Positions 31,041 to 41,228 of a stretch of 64,000 bases of DNA are shown in pieces. The translations under genes were made by a program, and so were the position numbers. Below the pieces are notes generated by a model. That model was given only the letters and a program-made list of their open reading frames with translations, made no database searches and was not told the DNA's origin. Each line of letters opens with the position of its first letter. The stretch's first letter is position 1. Source of the stretch: Adiantum capillus-veneris (Eukaryota > Streptophyta > Polypodiopsida > Polypodiales > Pteridaceae); NCBI GenBank assembly GCA_014529385.2, contig CM043955.1, forward strand, positions 144,679,140 to 144,743,139, in the 5' to 3' direction.

Positions 31041-33536
31041 TTAGCCGTATACCATTTTGAATGGCGTACAATTAATAGCCACTTTATAAGCAGTACGATA
31101 AGCCCATAGAGCAGATGTCAACTTCAAATCCCAATCAGTGCGATGAGCTTCTACCGTCTTGGTTAAAATAGAGATTAGAGTCTTGTTGGTGCTCTCGGCT
31201 TGTCCATTAGCTTGCGGGTAATAAGGTGTAGACTTATGGTGGGATATCATAAAGGTCGTGGTAAGCTCTCTTATTACCTCATTTATAAAATGGGTACCAT
31301 TATCACTAACAATTTCAAAAGGGCAACCAAATCTTGTGATAATGTTCTCAAAAAGAAACTTAGCTGTTGTCCTCGCGTCAGCTTTTTGTGAAGCCTTAGC
31401 TTCAGCCCACTTTGTTACATAGTCCGTAGCAACTAGAATATATCGAGATTGAGTGTTGCGAGCTGCGGGACTAATTGGACCTACAAAGTCTAAGCCCCAT
31501 TTTTCAAATGGTTGGGTTACTTTAATAGGATGTAAGGGCATTCTGTCTTTGCGCTGTGTGGTCTTGTAACGTTGGCACTCATCACACCCTTTTGTAAAAA
31601 GTGATGCATCCTTAAATAAAGTTGGCCACCAATAGCCTGATTGCAGCACCTTTCTAGCAGTCAGGTCTCCTGAAAAATGTCCTCCTGCTATGCCCATATG
31701 TGCTTCTTGCAAGATATACAAATATTCATCCTCGCGGGCACAACGCCTAAGAATATCGTCCTTGCCTAGTCTATACAGAGTTCCGGCAATCAAACAACAG
31801 GGTTCACATTCTTTTACTAGCCTTCGAGCGATATCCTTACGAAGTTCCTTGGGTGGAAAACCATTAACTAAAAAGTTAACAATGTTCTCACTCCATTCAG
31901 GCATAGTCTCAACTATGAATAGGGAAGTATCGGGTAATTCATCATCAACTCCTGTAGGGGCTTCACCATTGGGTATGCGAGACAAATGATCAGCCATGAC
32001 GTGCCTTTTACCGGGCCTCACTACAATCGTGAAATCAAACTCCAGAAGAATTAACAACCATCGTGTGATTCTTCCTATGGAGCATAGCTTGTTTACCAGA
32101 TACATCAACGCTTGATGATTCACATAAAATACAAACTTGTTTGCTAGAAGGTAGTAGCGAAATTTCTTTACTGCATAAACCATTGCTAAACCTTCTCGCT
32201 CTGTAGTGGTGTAGTTCCTTTCAGCCTCGTTCAATTGACGGCTTGCAAAGCTAATGGGATAGTCCAATTTATGTTCTCCTGGTTGAGTGAGAACACACCC
32301 AATAGCAAAGTTTGATGCATCAATATGCACATGGAAAATGACATCCCAGTTAGGTGTCCTTAAAATCGGAGCACTTGCTAGTGTTTTCTTCAATTGTTCA
32401 TAGGCCTGGTCACACTCTTCAGTCCATTTAAATTCAATGAGAAGCTTGTACAAAGGACGTGCTATCTCAGCGAAAAATAAAATAAACCGTCGATAATAAC
32501 CCACGTGTCCCATGAACCTTTGAACTCCCTTGTAATTGGTTGGTGGTGGTAACTCTAGAATCACTTTAATTTTGCTCTCATCGGTTGAGATACCATTCTT
32601 AGATACTATATGCCCTAAAATAACTCCATGCTTGACCCAAAATTGGCATTTGAACGGGTTCAATGAGATACGATATAACCTACACTTTTCAAACACCTTC
32701 CGCAAACATGATAGATGTTCTTTCCAAGAATAGTAAACACAAAGGTCGTCTAAGAAATCTTCACAAAACTCTCTCAAATATTCTTTAAAAGCAGTGTTTA
32801 TTAATCGTTGGAATGTAGCAGGGGCATTTGTTAAGCCAAAAGCCATCACACGAAATGCAAACACGCCAAATTCTGTGATGAAGGCAGTTTTAGCTTGGTC
32901 CTCTAGCACTATCGTGATTTGGTTGTAGCCTGAGTACCCATCTAGAAAGCTATAAGCTTCCTTGCCTGCAAATCTTTCGAGTACATGTTCGGAATATGGT
33001 AGGGGGTAATGGTCTCTTCTAGTAGCTGCATTAACTTTTTTGAGGTCCACGCACACATTGAGTTTCCCATTCTTTTTTGGCACGATAACTATTGGAGACA
33101 CCCATTCAGAGTGTTTAATAGGATATCTGAACCCACATTTGATAAGCTTTTCTAGTTCTTCTTGAATGATCTTTGCGTACTTAGGATTCATCGGGTAGGG
33201 TCTTTGTTGTACGGGCTTCGCAGTGCTAATCATAGGGATTGTATGTTGGACCACAGAAGGTGGAACACCTTTCATATCATGGTATGTCCAAGCGAATATG
33301 TCCTTGAATTCCTTGAGAAGCTCTTTGAGGACCACCTCTTCAACTTCTGTGAGGTCTTGGGCAATAAAAACAGGTTTTGATTCTTTACCAGGGTCGGCTA
33401 ATTCTATTTCTTTAACTATTGCCGGACCATCATAGATTCCATTATTCCCATCGATAGGTATTCTTTGGGCTTTTGTGTACACAACCTTTGCTTCCCCTGT
33501 GGTGTAAGATTTGAAATGTTCTGGTGCAGGATGCAA
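31041..33536 (-). CDS. Element IV reverse transcriptase, RNase H and integrase core
   Basis: 831 open codons without its own ATG, read on from the segment upstream. RT: FAFRVMAFGLTNAPATFQ and FLDDL (D263, D264). RNase H: HIDAS (D406), TTERE (E446), YVNH with N473 where element II has the catalytic Asp, and MADHLS (D516). Integrase: zinc-binding H613, H620, C651, C654; triad D683 (GLDFVGP), D745 (SDNG), E781 (QAEST). No chromodomain. The Asp-to-Asn change (codon 32118-32120) probably inactivates RNase H. Confidence 0.88.
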   Translation of the reverse strand: MHPAPEHFKSYTTGEAKVVYTKAQRIPIDGNNGIYDGPAIVKEIELADPGKESKPVFIAQDLTEVEEVVLKELLKEFKDIFAWTYHDMKGVPPSVVQHTIPMISTAKPVQQRPYPMNPKYAKIIQEELEKLIKCGFRYPIKHSEWVSPIVIVPKKNGKLNVCVDLKKVNAATRRDHYPLPYSEHVLERFAGKEAYSFLDGYSGYNQITIVLEDQAKTAFITEFGVFAFRVMAFGLTNAPATFQRLINTAFKEYLREFCEDFLDDLCVYYSWKEHLSCLRKVFEKCRLYRISLNPFKCQFWVKHGVILGHIVSKNGISTDESKIKVILELPPPTNYKGVQRFMGHVGYYRRFILFFAEIARPLYKLLIEFKWTEECDQAYEQLKKTLASAPILRTPNWDVIFHVHIDASNFAIGCVLTQPGEHKLDYPISFASRQLNEAERNYTTTEREGLAMVYAVKKFRYYLLANKFVFYVNHQALMYLVNKLCSIGRITRWLLILLEFDFTIVVRPGKRHVMADHLSRIPNGEAPTGVDDELPDTSLFIVETMPEWSENIVNFLVNGFPPKELRKDIARRLVKECEPCCLIAGTLYRLGKDDILRRCAREDEYLYILQEAHMGIAGGHFSGDLTARKVLQSGYWWPTLFKDASLFTKGCDECQRYKTTQRKDRMPLHPIKVTQPFEKWGLDFVGPISPAARNTQSRYILVATDYVTKWAEAKASQKADARTTAKFLFENIITRFGCPFEIVSDNGTHFINEVIRELTTTFMISHHKSTPYYPQANGQAESTNKTLISILTKTVEAHRTDWDLKLTSALWAYRTAYKVAINCTPFKMVYG

Positions 33537-33593
33537 GTGTGTGGATTCTGGTTGTGCTTTGGTATGTGCTTCTATTTCTGCTTTCTTGTGTTG

Positions 33594-34946
33594 TCAAGCT
33601 AACTCTTGGTTTTGACGCCTCCTTGCAGTGCAGCTCAACTTTGGCTTGTCTATGATCTCTAATTGGGCTATGTCATGGGGTCGTGGTCTACACCACATAA
33701 CATTTTGGAGATATTCACCCCAATCGTCTACCAATTTTCGATTAGCATCACATGCTCCTATATAACTAAGCCATTCTGCTGAGGATCTCTTCTTTTTTAT
33801 CCTAGCACGTACATTGGCTCGATATCGACGCCTCTTAAAGTTTTTCTTTTTCTTATTTGAGACCTGCTTTTGATTTGCATTTAGATCTTGCTCACTAAAG
33901 GAGTCCTCGTTGGTGTCCTCTTCACTCTCGGAGGAGCTATCATCGGTTGATGTGCTCGGTCCTTCCGAATGTTTTGACTCTGAACTTGCTCCACTCTCTA
34001 ATTCATGAGATTCAGAATCCGTTTCACTCTGGGAGTCAGTGTCTGAGTCGTGTTGGTCAAAGTCTTCTATTGAGCTATCGGTTTCACTGTCAGATTGGTC
34101 TACAATTGCCTTGCCCTTAGAAGATGCATGTATGGCACTTATCATGTTCAGAGGTGCAATTTGTGGTACCTCTTCCCCCTCTGGTGTGACCCAAGTGGTT
34201 CCTCTATTTCCCCAGGTATCTATGGTTGCAGCTAGGTGTACCCAGTCTACGTTGTCTGATTCCGTCATACCCAGTAACACATCCATGTAAGGAGAATCCT
34301 GGCCAATGTCTGTATCCTTCTTACAAGTGTAACAATATTGTAGTGGGGCCGAGTGAACTGTGGTGTCAGAGCGATGATCAATAATGGTTTTACTCCCTAA
34401 GGGGTGTACCTTACCAGTCACCAAATCCACTCTAAGGATAGAGTCTTGGAATTGCAAATAGACATGATTTTTAGACCAATCATGAACCATTTGTGCTTCC
34501 CTCATGAATGGTCGTCCTAAAATCATTTCATATGACATAAGGTGTTTAGAGAAATCCATTACAATGAACGTATGTCGTACCTTGTGTCCTAGAACTTTGA
34601 TCTTAAGATCCTTGAGCATCCCCATAGGTTTGGCTATGGTACCGTTTGCCATCTTTACCACAATGTTAGTAACACTGAGGCAGGGTTTTCCCATGGATTC
34701 CCAACAATCTTTTGTAACGATGCTAACTCCCGCACCACCATCAAGAATTCCCTTTATAGTTAATCCTTTGGTAGTGATGGGTAGGGTCGCATTAGACTCG
34801 TCGCCTTCAAAATACTGCCCTAATTCGTTAATGGGTACCTCGATCACAGACTCGTGTCCATCTAAGTCAAGTGATTGCACATGATTTTCCTCATCAATCA
34901 TAATTGAGTCAGGCCTATTTGGTTGCGCAAACTGTGATAATCCCAT
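33594..34946 (-). CDS. Element IV protease region (PR1, DGGA)
   Basis: 450 codons in the pol frame, bounded by TGA 33594-33596 and TGA 34971-34973. TIKGILDGGAGVSIV holds the DGGA motif (D69, codon 34740-34742), and YEMILGRPFM the distal LGR. The second half is Ser/Glu/Asp-rich, then basic. Element II has the same DGGA. Confidence 0.78.
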   Translation of the reverse strand: MGLSQFAQPNRPDSIMIDEENHVQSLDLDGHESVIEVPINELGQYFEGDESNATLPITTKGLTIKGILDGGAGVSIVTKDCWESMGKPCLSVTNIVVKMANGTIAKPMGMLKDLKIKVLGHKVRHTFIVMDFSKHLMSYEMILGRPFMREAQMVHDWSKNHVYLQFQDSILRVDLVTGKVHPLGSKTIIDHRSDTTVHSAPLQYCYTCKKDTDIGQDSPYMDVLLGMTESDNVDWVHLAATIDTWGNRGTTWVTPEGEEVPQIAPLNMISAIHASSKGKAIVDQSDSETDSSIEDFDQHDSDTDSQSETDSESHELESGASSESKHSEGPSTSTDDSSSESEEDTNEDSFSEQDLNANQKQVSNKKKKNFKRRRYRANVRARIKKKRSSAEWLSYIGACDANRKLVDDWGEYLQNVMWCRPRPHDIAQLEIIDKPKLSCTARRRQNQELA

Positions 34947-34970
34947 TCGTAGCTCTCCGTTAAGGAATGT

Positions 34971-36734
34971 TCAAAGTGCAAGGAATAACTCAGGATCTCC
35001 ATACAGCTTTGCTATGATCGTGGTTCGGACCTCAGAAGACATGAAGTCCACTAGTTTGGCAACATTCATTGGCATTTTGCAGGGTGTAGGTCCTTGACTA
35101 GGAACTGGTGAGGATGGAATCTCATATTCCTCAATGGGATCAGGTATTCCTTCGTTAAACATCCTTTCCAACAAGAAAGGTGTATGCTCACTTTCTGATG
35201 TCCCGTCCTCACTCGCTTCTTGGATGATACTAGATATGGCTAACGGTCTATGGTTCATGTGGGGTGGATGAACTTGCGTGGGAAACACTGTGTCATGAAT
35301 TTTGACATGCATGGGTTCTGGTTCTAGTTTCCTTTGAGTCTCCTCCACTAAACCTCTTAGATGTTTCACCTGCTCAATCTCGTCTACTGGGTTTGGGTAC
35401 GTCCCAATCTTCTTTTTACGATTCTTCCCTTTTTGCTTCTGCGGTTTATCTTGGGGGTCTTGGATTGGATTTGGAAACACTTGTGGTGTTTTCAGAGGCT
35501 CTTTATGGTTTTCTCTTATTCGGTTTTCATTTGGTTCCATGTTACGGTTTTCTTTGTCGGTCTTTCCCTTTGTGGTATTGGTTCTAGTCTCCATTGTCTC
35601 GACTGAATCTGAATCATCCTCGAGGTCATTCATATACACGGGGTCATCTCCTGTTCCTATGTTTGTTTTGGAACTTGGCTTTGAATTTCCCGTATTCTGC
35701 GACCTCTTCCTTCGTGTCTTCTTTTTCTTTGCTTGGATAACTGACGCGGTATCTCTCTCTTCGAGGATATGGCCTGGCCCTTGAAGCATGGACCGTGTAA
35801 TCGCATAAGCGGGTGCGACGGGTGGTATTGGCGATGTCACACTAGCAATTTTGACCAAATTTAGGGGTGTGATTTTAGGCGCATTTGGGTTATAGGGGCA
35901 TTGGGCAATCAAGTGATCTATGCCACAACGATTACATGTGAGTATTGGCATTGCAGACGTGCTCCCTTGATTCATTTGCATCTGTGCAGCATTCTTTTGC
36001 AGCCTAATAGGGAACTCCGCTGCTCGATGTGGTCCACCACACTCGTAGCATTGAAGAGGTGGCCTCCTAGCCTGGGTGTTGATATTTTGACCTCTGGATG
36101 CGAGAGCAGCAGCTTGATAAACCGGCTTGACTTGCCCCCAACAATCTTCCATGTAGTATATAGGACACTCTTCCAATGTATCAAGTCCGTAGGCAATACT
36201 AGTGTCTATTTCCTCCTCACAGCCATCTGCATAAGCATTAGATGGCTCGCAACCCACTTGGTTCATAGGGGCGACTCTTGGATGCGGGGGCTGCGGTCCT
36301 AGCACAGGAGGTGGTAGCGGTGTAGCTTGTACAACATTTTGAGATCTAGGGACCATGTGTTGCGGTAGTTGCTCAACAGGTGGAGCAGGCATCAATACAG
36401 GAGCTCGAGGTGCATCCGTCCAGGCTACAGGTGGTCTATTTGCCATCATACGTTTGATCATTAAACAATCCTTAGCTTGGTGACCATACCTACCACATGC
36501 GTTGCAAGTTCCATTAAATTTTACTCTAAATGTAGGGCACTCACTAGTGCTATGTGGACCCAAGCAAATGGAACACCATTGTTGCTCCCTTCTTGGATAC
36601 ATTTGACTATTTTGAGGGGGTCGATTATCCTTAAGAGACTCTTGGATTGCCTTGGTGAGGTCTGTCAAGAATGTCTCAAATACCTTTGGCTCATTGGCAA
36701 TGGGCTTTGCAGTCATGGGTATGATCATACTCAA
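34971..36734 (-). CDS. Element IV nucleocapsid region with zinc-knuckle array
   Basis: 587 codons. Knuckles at residues 54-66 (CX2CX3HX4C), 77-90 (CX2CX4HX4C), 229-241 (CX2CX3H, last Cys replaced by Phe) and 267-279 (CX2CX3HX4C), separated by Pro-rich linkers. The C-terminal part leads to the protease domain. It shares its frame with everything downstream as far as PR2. Confidence 0.8.
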   Translation of the reverse strand: MSMIIPMTAKPIANEPKVFETFLTDLTKAIQESLKDNRPPQNSQMYPRREQQWCSICLGPHSTSECPTFRVKFNGTCNACGRYGHQAKDCLMIKRMMANRPPVAWTDAPRAPVLMPAPPVEQLPQHMVPRSQNVVQATPLPPPVLGPQPPHPRVAPMNQVGCEPSNAYADGCEEEIDTSIAYGLDTLEECPIYYMEDCWGQVKPVYQAAALASRGQNINTQARRPPLQCYECGGPHRAAEFPIRLQKNAAQMQMNQGSTSAMPILTCNRCGIDHLIAQCPYNPNAPKITPLNLVKIASVTSPIPPVAPAYAITRSMLQGPGHILEERDTASVIQAKKKKTRRKRSQNTGNSKPSSKTNIGTGDDPVYMNDLEDDSDSVETMETRTNTTKGKTDKENRNMEPNENRIRENHKEPLKTPQVFPNPIQDPQDKPQKQKGKNRKKKIGTYPNPVDEIEQVKHLRGLVEETQRKLEPEPMHVKIHDTVFPTQVHPPHMNHRPLAISSIIQEASEDGTSESEHTPFLLERMFNEGIPDPIEEYEIPSSPVPSQGPTPCKMPMNVAKLVDFMSSEVRTTIIAKLYGDPELFLAL

Positions 36735-36800
36735 TGGTTTGTGAGCTAGTGGATCTCGTGTCAGTAGACACCCTCATGCCTGCTATCATCAAGTTGTCCT

Positions 36801-38623
36801 CTAATTGGATTGCATTGGTAGTGACATCGTGATACCTCTAATCACTAGTCCATTATAGATTCCTTCATTCCTCAACCCTCGAATGAATCGATCAAGCAGT
36901 TGGTTATTGTTGAAGCGCTCATTTACAGGGCAGCGAGAGTTTAAGTGCTTTAGACGACTAATGAAGTCCCTTACTGACTCTCCTTCCTTACGTTCGGCCT
37001 TCTGTAGCTGAGATGCTACACCCCAAAGCACACCTTCTCGTATGTACTCCTTTAGAAACAACCTTCGAAGGGTAGGGTAGATTGTTTTCTCGTCCACCCT
37101 TAGGGTTCTATACCAATCTCCATCCTTCCCACTTAATGTCAAGCTTAAGGCATTGCACTTATGTAGTTCGTTGCGTTCCCCTAAGGAATCACATACTTGT
37201 TCAAACACTTCAATGTGTTTTCTAGCATCTTCGTCCCCATTGAATTTTTGCGTGAGTTTGGCAATTTGTACTGCCTTACTTCTAGGCTCTCTATCAGATG
37301 CATGACGCATATTTTCCGCGATAGATCGACCTATGGTTTGAGCAAACGCTGCCAAGTCACCTATGTGAGGAGGCAGGGCCGGTGGAGGTACTCTTGGAAT
37401 CATATGTGGGAGAGGGACGGGTACCGGTCTTGGCATATGTGTGGATGATGCAGGATATGGAACATAACCGGGCATAGGTCCACTCGGAAAAGGGCTAGGG
37501 AGCGGCACTTGAGGAGCATAAACAAGTGGTACAATTGGAGGTGTGGGGGCCATGTGTGCATAAGGGGCTAGAGGCACATACGGTCGAGGCCCCATATTAG
37601 GTACTACGACACTAGGTAGTGGCACTGCGCTAACCGTAGATGTCATCGGTACATTCTCTGTCAGGACTATCCCTGGAGTGAGCACTGTGTTTTCCTTAAT
37701 AGAGGGTTGAGCCAAGTTAGGGAAGCTAAAGTTGTCGCTCGGAGGCTCAGATTGCATAGAGACCCCAGGTGAAATGACGTAAGATGGGTCCATGGGACTC
37801 ATTAGAGGAGTCTCCATTTGTGATAGAGTAGGCTGTTGAGCCTTGCTCGTATCCAGAAATCTCATGGGGCCAGTTGAGAGTATATTTACCCCTCGGTTTT
37901 GCCTTTTTGATTGAATAATGCCATGGATAACATTACAGATCATTTTCTGTTGATCTTCGATGCTTGTGGCACTAGAGGTGGATTGTACAATCTCTATCCA
38001 TCCTACATGGTAGGCGTGGCCAGAGTGTAGATCCGTCAACACCTCAGTGTGGAGGTCGTATGTCCAATGATCATTAATGAACAATCCTTCTAGAGTCGAC
38101 GTGTTAACGGTTTCTTGTGAGGTAGAAGCAATGTTGCTCCCCGTGGTTTTACTCGTCACCAACGGTACTCTAGAGGGAACTTCTGAAGGAGGCAGCTCAA
38201 CAGGGCCTTCTTGGTAAGAAGTTGGCAGGATATCCACATGGACACTAATTGGGGGTGTGGGGTCTACGTGCGATGTGAAAGGAGAGTCCACTTCCCCACC
38301 CCCTTCGTGTGCTTCATTTGCATCAGGTTCCGAGCGAGTAGCTCTACCTAATGTTTCCATGAAACGGCTAAACATACTAGTACTAGGCTGTGGAGCTTCG
38401 AGAGGTGCATGGCCTTCTCTCTCAGTGTTTTGAGTAGGGTATGCTTCCATGATTTCTGAGTCGGAGGAGGAATCACTAGCGGCTATTTTAGGGTCTTGGG
38501 TGGTGCTACCTTGTGTCCCCGCTGAGGATCTAGAGCCTATCGTGGATGGGTAATGGGTGTCCGTATGAACAGAGGCACCCTCAATATGCTCGTGTTCTAG
38601 CATCCGCCAGAGCGTAAGTGCAT
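36801..38623 (-). pseudogene. Element IV gag capsid
   Basis: The gag ATG is at 38621-38623. A one-base loss shortly after it breaks the frame, and 36801-38603 is then open for 600 codons. It has a Pro/Ser-rich N-terminal half and a Retrotrans_gag domain (KHIEVFEQVCDSLGERNEL, DGDWYRTLR, FLKEYIREG, FIRGLRNEGIYNGL). Relative to element II, 10 bases are missing near 36827. With those counted, the capsid and nucleocapsid frames stand in the same one-base-shifted relation as in element II. Confidence 0.78.
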
Positions 38624-39661
38624 GTGCTTTTGATACCCTCAGGTGTCAAAAAGCTGCTCTAGGAGGCCTTGTGACTAGTTTTTTGCGTGTTTTTTGTTTG
38701 TTTTTTTGCTAGATTTTTTAGAGCGTGTCGTGGAATGGGCCGTGTGATAGCTCGAAACGAGCGTATCGCTAGGAGGGACGCGCTGTGCTTTACAGCCCAC
38801 CGTTTGGTTCTATTTTGCTCCAGAAAAGCCCGAAACAGTCTTTTCCTAGCTGGGGAACTAGGCTCCAAATAGCAAGTCTAAGGGTGCAAGTGGGAAGAGA
38901 AGGGAGGAGAGTGGAGGACTTGCCCCACATGCTCTCATTCCCTCTTGAGGGGGTAGGGTATATATATAAGAGTGAGTCTAGAATATATCATAATACTGAG
39001 GACTGAGGCCTGGGCTTGGGCTTGGGCTTGGGGAAATGATCCCGATCCCGATCATTTCCCTGATCCCGATCAAAACTTTAGTGGTCCCCCCAGTCCCAGT
39101 CACTCACGCTTAAATATTTTTGATTTTTTCCCGTCCGTTTTTATAACTTCCCCCTCACTCACGTTTTTATTTTTCGATTTTTTTTTTAATTTATTTTTTT
39201 AACTTTTTTTTAAATATTTTTTTTTGGATATTATTTGGTACGCGTTTTGCTGCGCGTTGACCTCACTTAACTATTTACTATCCCACGTACCTACTGACCT
39301 GCTAATCAGTGGTTCACCTAATTACTAACCTGCTTAATTAACTAACTGTGCGCCTAACTGTGCACAAACCAGAAAATGCAGAAAATTGAAACTTGACAGA
39401 AGTGTGCAGTGCAAACCAGAAAATGCAGTAAACGCAGAAACGCAAGAAATGCTAAGTGTGTAAGCTGAAATCTGAGCTTAATAGAACTAGCAAAACAGAG
39501 CTTAACAGAACACAAAAAACTTGAATGCAGTCAACAACATTGTGTCTTTCTCTACTGTTTTTGCATAACAACAATAATCAAACTTAAGCCGCGTCTTTCC
39601 TACATAAAAAATAGCTTCAATACAATTTACAGGTCGCCATTGGAGCTTCACGCGCAGCAGC
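38624..39661 (-). other. Leader of element IV
   Basis: Noncoding. It has a short GGGCTT hexamer array (about 39008-39033) and a duplicated TGATCCCGATC motif beside it. AT-rich near 39100-39240. No gene seen. Confidence 0.7.
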
Positions 39662-39679
39662 TCCCCGGCAACGGCGTCA
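39662..39679 (-). other. tRNA-Asp primer-binding site of element IV
   Basis: Minus-strand TGACGCCGTTGCCGGGGA, one mismatch to the tRNA-Asp complement, adjoining the LTR start at 39684. Confidence 0.85.
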
Positions 39680-39683
39680 AAAA

Positions 39684-40237
39684 TGTCAAGGCTAAGGACT
39701 TGCTACGCGCCGTGTGCGAGCCACAAAGGCTCCTAGCACACAGTCATACAGCAGACAAGCTCACAAGGAAGAATGGTGTGTCACTCACCTTCCTGCGTAG
39801 TTACGAATGAAGGATTCCCGCGCCGCGAAGAAGAGGGAGACGCCGCTACGCCGCGCTCAACCGCCTCGCTGCCGTCGTGCCGCCGCAACGCTCGATCACA
39901 CACACACTCTCACACTCTCTCTCTCTCACACGTACACACACACACACACACACAAGGAGATGGTGAAGGAGAAGGTGGAGATGTAGCAGAGCCGCTTCTA
40001 TTGCACAATGAGAGAATGAGTAAAAATTAGGTTTAGTGGCTTTTATATGAGCTCACCCCATTCACACTTGGGCGCCCATACTTAGCCAACTAACTCCTTG
40101 AATATTCCAGTTAGAGTGCGCCTGTCATCGGCGATCACCCTTACCCTGTTCCTATTGGTCCGACAAGCCCGGTACCTGACTCTAAACAATACAACGTTTA
40201 TAGATCATAGGGTGTCCGTGTGCCGTGAGGGTTAACA
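39684..40237 (-). repeat. 5' LTR of element IV (type B, 554 bp)
   Basis: TGTCAAGGC to GGGTTAACA. It contains a CA/CT compound microsatellite (about 39896-39953) and a minus-strand TATAAAA in the sequence near 40040. One copy only of the 36-base terminal unit that is doubled in the 3' LTR. Confidence 0.9.
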
Positions 40238-40431
40238 CCTAACACTGTGTGCAAGCCACAAACGGCTCCAAGCACACAACTAGCTTAACTAGTAAGCTCA
40301 AAAGAGGGTAATGGTGTGTCACTCACTGCTCTATTCTCCTGTCGTGGAAGATTCCTCGCCGCGAAGAAGAAGGAGATGCCGCTACGTCGCGCTCAACCAC
40401 TTCACCGCCGTCATGCCGCCGCAATGCTCGA

Positions 40432-40484
<53 letters not shown>

Positions 40485-40824
40485 TACACACACACACACA
40501 AGGAGGTGAAGAAGAAGAAGATGGAGATGGAGATGGAGCAAGAGCACTCTTCTATTGCACAAATGAGAGAATGAGTGAATTTTAGGTTTACTTGTCTTTT
40601 ATATGAGCTCACCCCATTCACACTTGGGCGCCCATGCTTAGCCAACTAATCCCTTGAATGTCCTAGTTAGAGTGCGCCTCTCATCGGCGATCACTCTTAC
40701 CCTTTTCCTATTGGACCGACAAGCCCGGTACCTGACTCTACCAAATAAATAATACAATGTCCACCGTAGGTTACAACGTCCGTCTCGTAGGTGATAGGGT
40801 GTCCGTGAGCCGTGAGGGTTAACA
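40238..40824 (-). repeat. Element III 5' LTR, second part
   Basis: Begins with CCTAACACTG and matches the type A LTR of element II from 21933 to its end. With 26614-26656 it makes one LTR of about 625 bp. It contains a CT/CA tract at about 40433-40500. The outer flank at 40825 is GGCTC, inside a chromovirus remnant. Confidence 0.9.
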
Positions 40825-40929
40825 GGCTCGATTGAGGCAAACGACGGACAAAAATTCTACGGGCCATCAAAAATATTATGCTAAGCTACAAAAAGATACT
40901 ATGATCCTTTCCAAATCTTGAAGCCCATT

Positions 40930-41228
40930 AATGAGATAGCTTATCAACTCAAGTTGCCCAACCATTAGTCATAGACAATGCTTTTCATGTGAGCCTACTT
41001 AAGCCCTACAAAGGAGAGCCACCAAGTAAACCAGTTATTGAAGACCCTCCCGAAATCGAAGACCAAGAAGAGGTGCTACAACCCAAAGCTATCCTTCGGC
41101 ATGAAGACAAGGTATTATGACATGGTAAGATTATCCGACGGTATCTTATTAAGTTAAAAAATTATCATTTTGAAGATGCTAGATGGATGCAAGGAATACA
41201 ACTTAAGGATAGTACAAGAGAGAGGTAA
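40930..41228 (+). pseudogene. Chromovirus integrase C-terminus and chromodomain remnant
   Basis: The plus strand encodes FHVSLLKPYKGEPP, then a Glu-rich linker, ILRHEDKV, a TGA, and RRYLIKLKNYHFEDARWMQ, ending in TAA. This is the typical end of integrase with the chromodomain of chromovirus Ty3/gypsy elements. The upstream part is disrupted and cut by the LTR at 40824. Confidence 0.75.

Larger units (their letters stand above)
26657..40237 (-). mobile_element. Element IV: 13.6-kb Ty3/gypsy element nested in an LTR
   Basis: Minus strand; LTRs 26657-27243 and 39684-40237; target duplication CCTAA at 26652-26656 and 40238-40242. It sits inside the type A LTR of element III, and element II shows the unoccupied sequence around 21930. 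The order is the same as in element II, without the Tat insertion. Most frames are long and several interruptions are single nonsense codons (for example Arg CGA to TGA at 34971-34973), so it is dead but younger than II. Confidence 0.93.

Noticed and set aside
35361-35784. Overlapping hydrophobic frames on the + strand that look membrane-like
   Set aside because: They are antisense to the Lys/Glu-rich nucleocapsid segment of element IV, which gives Phe/Leu-rich complements.
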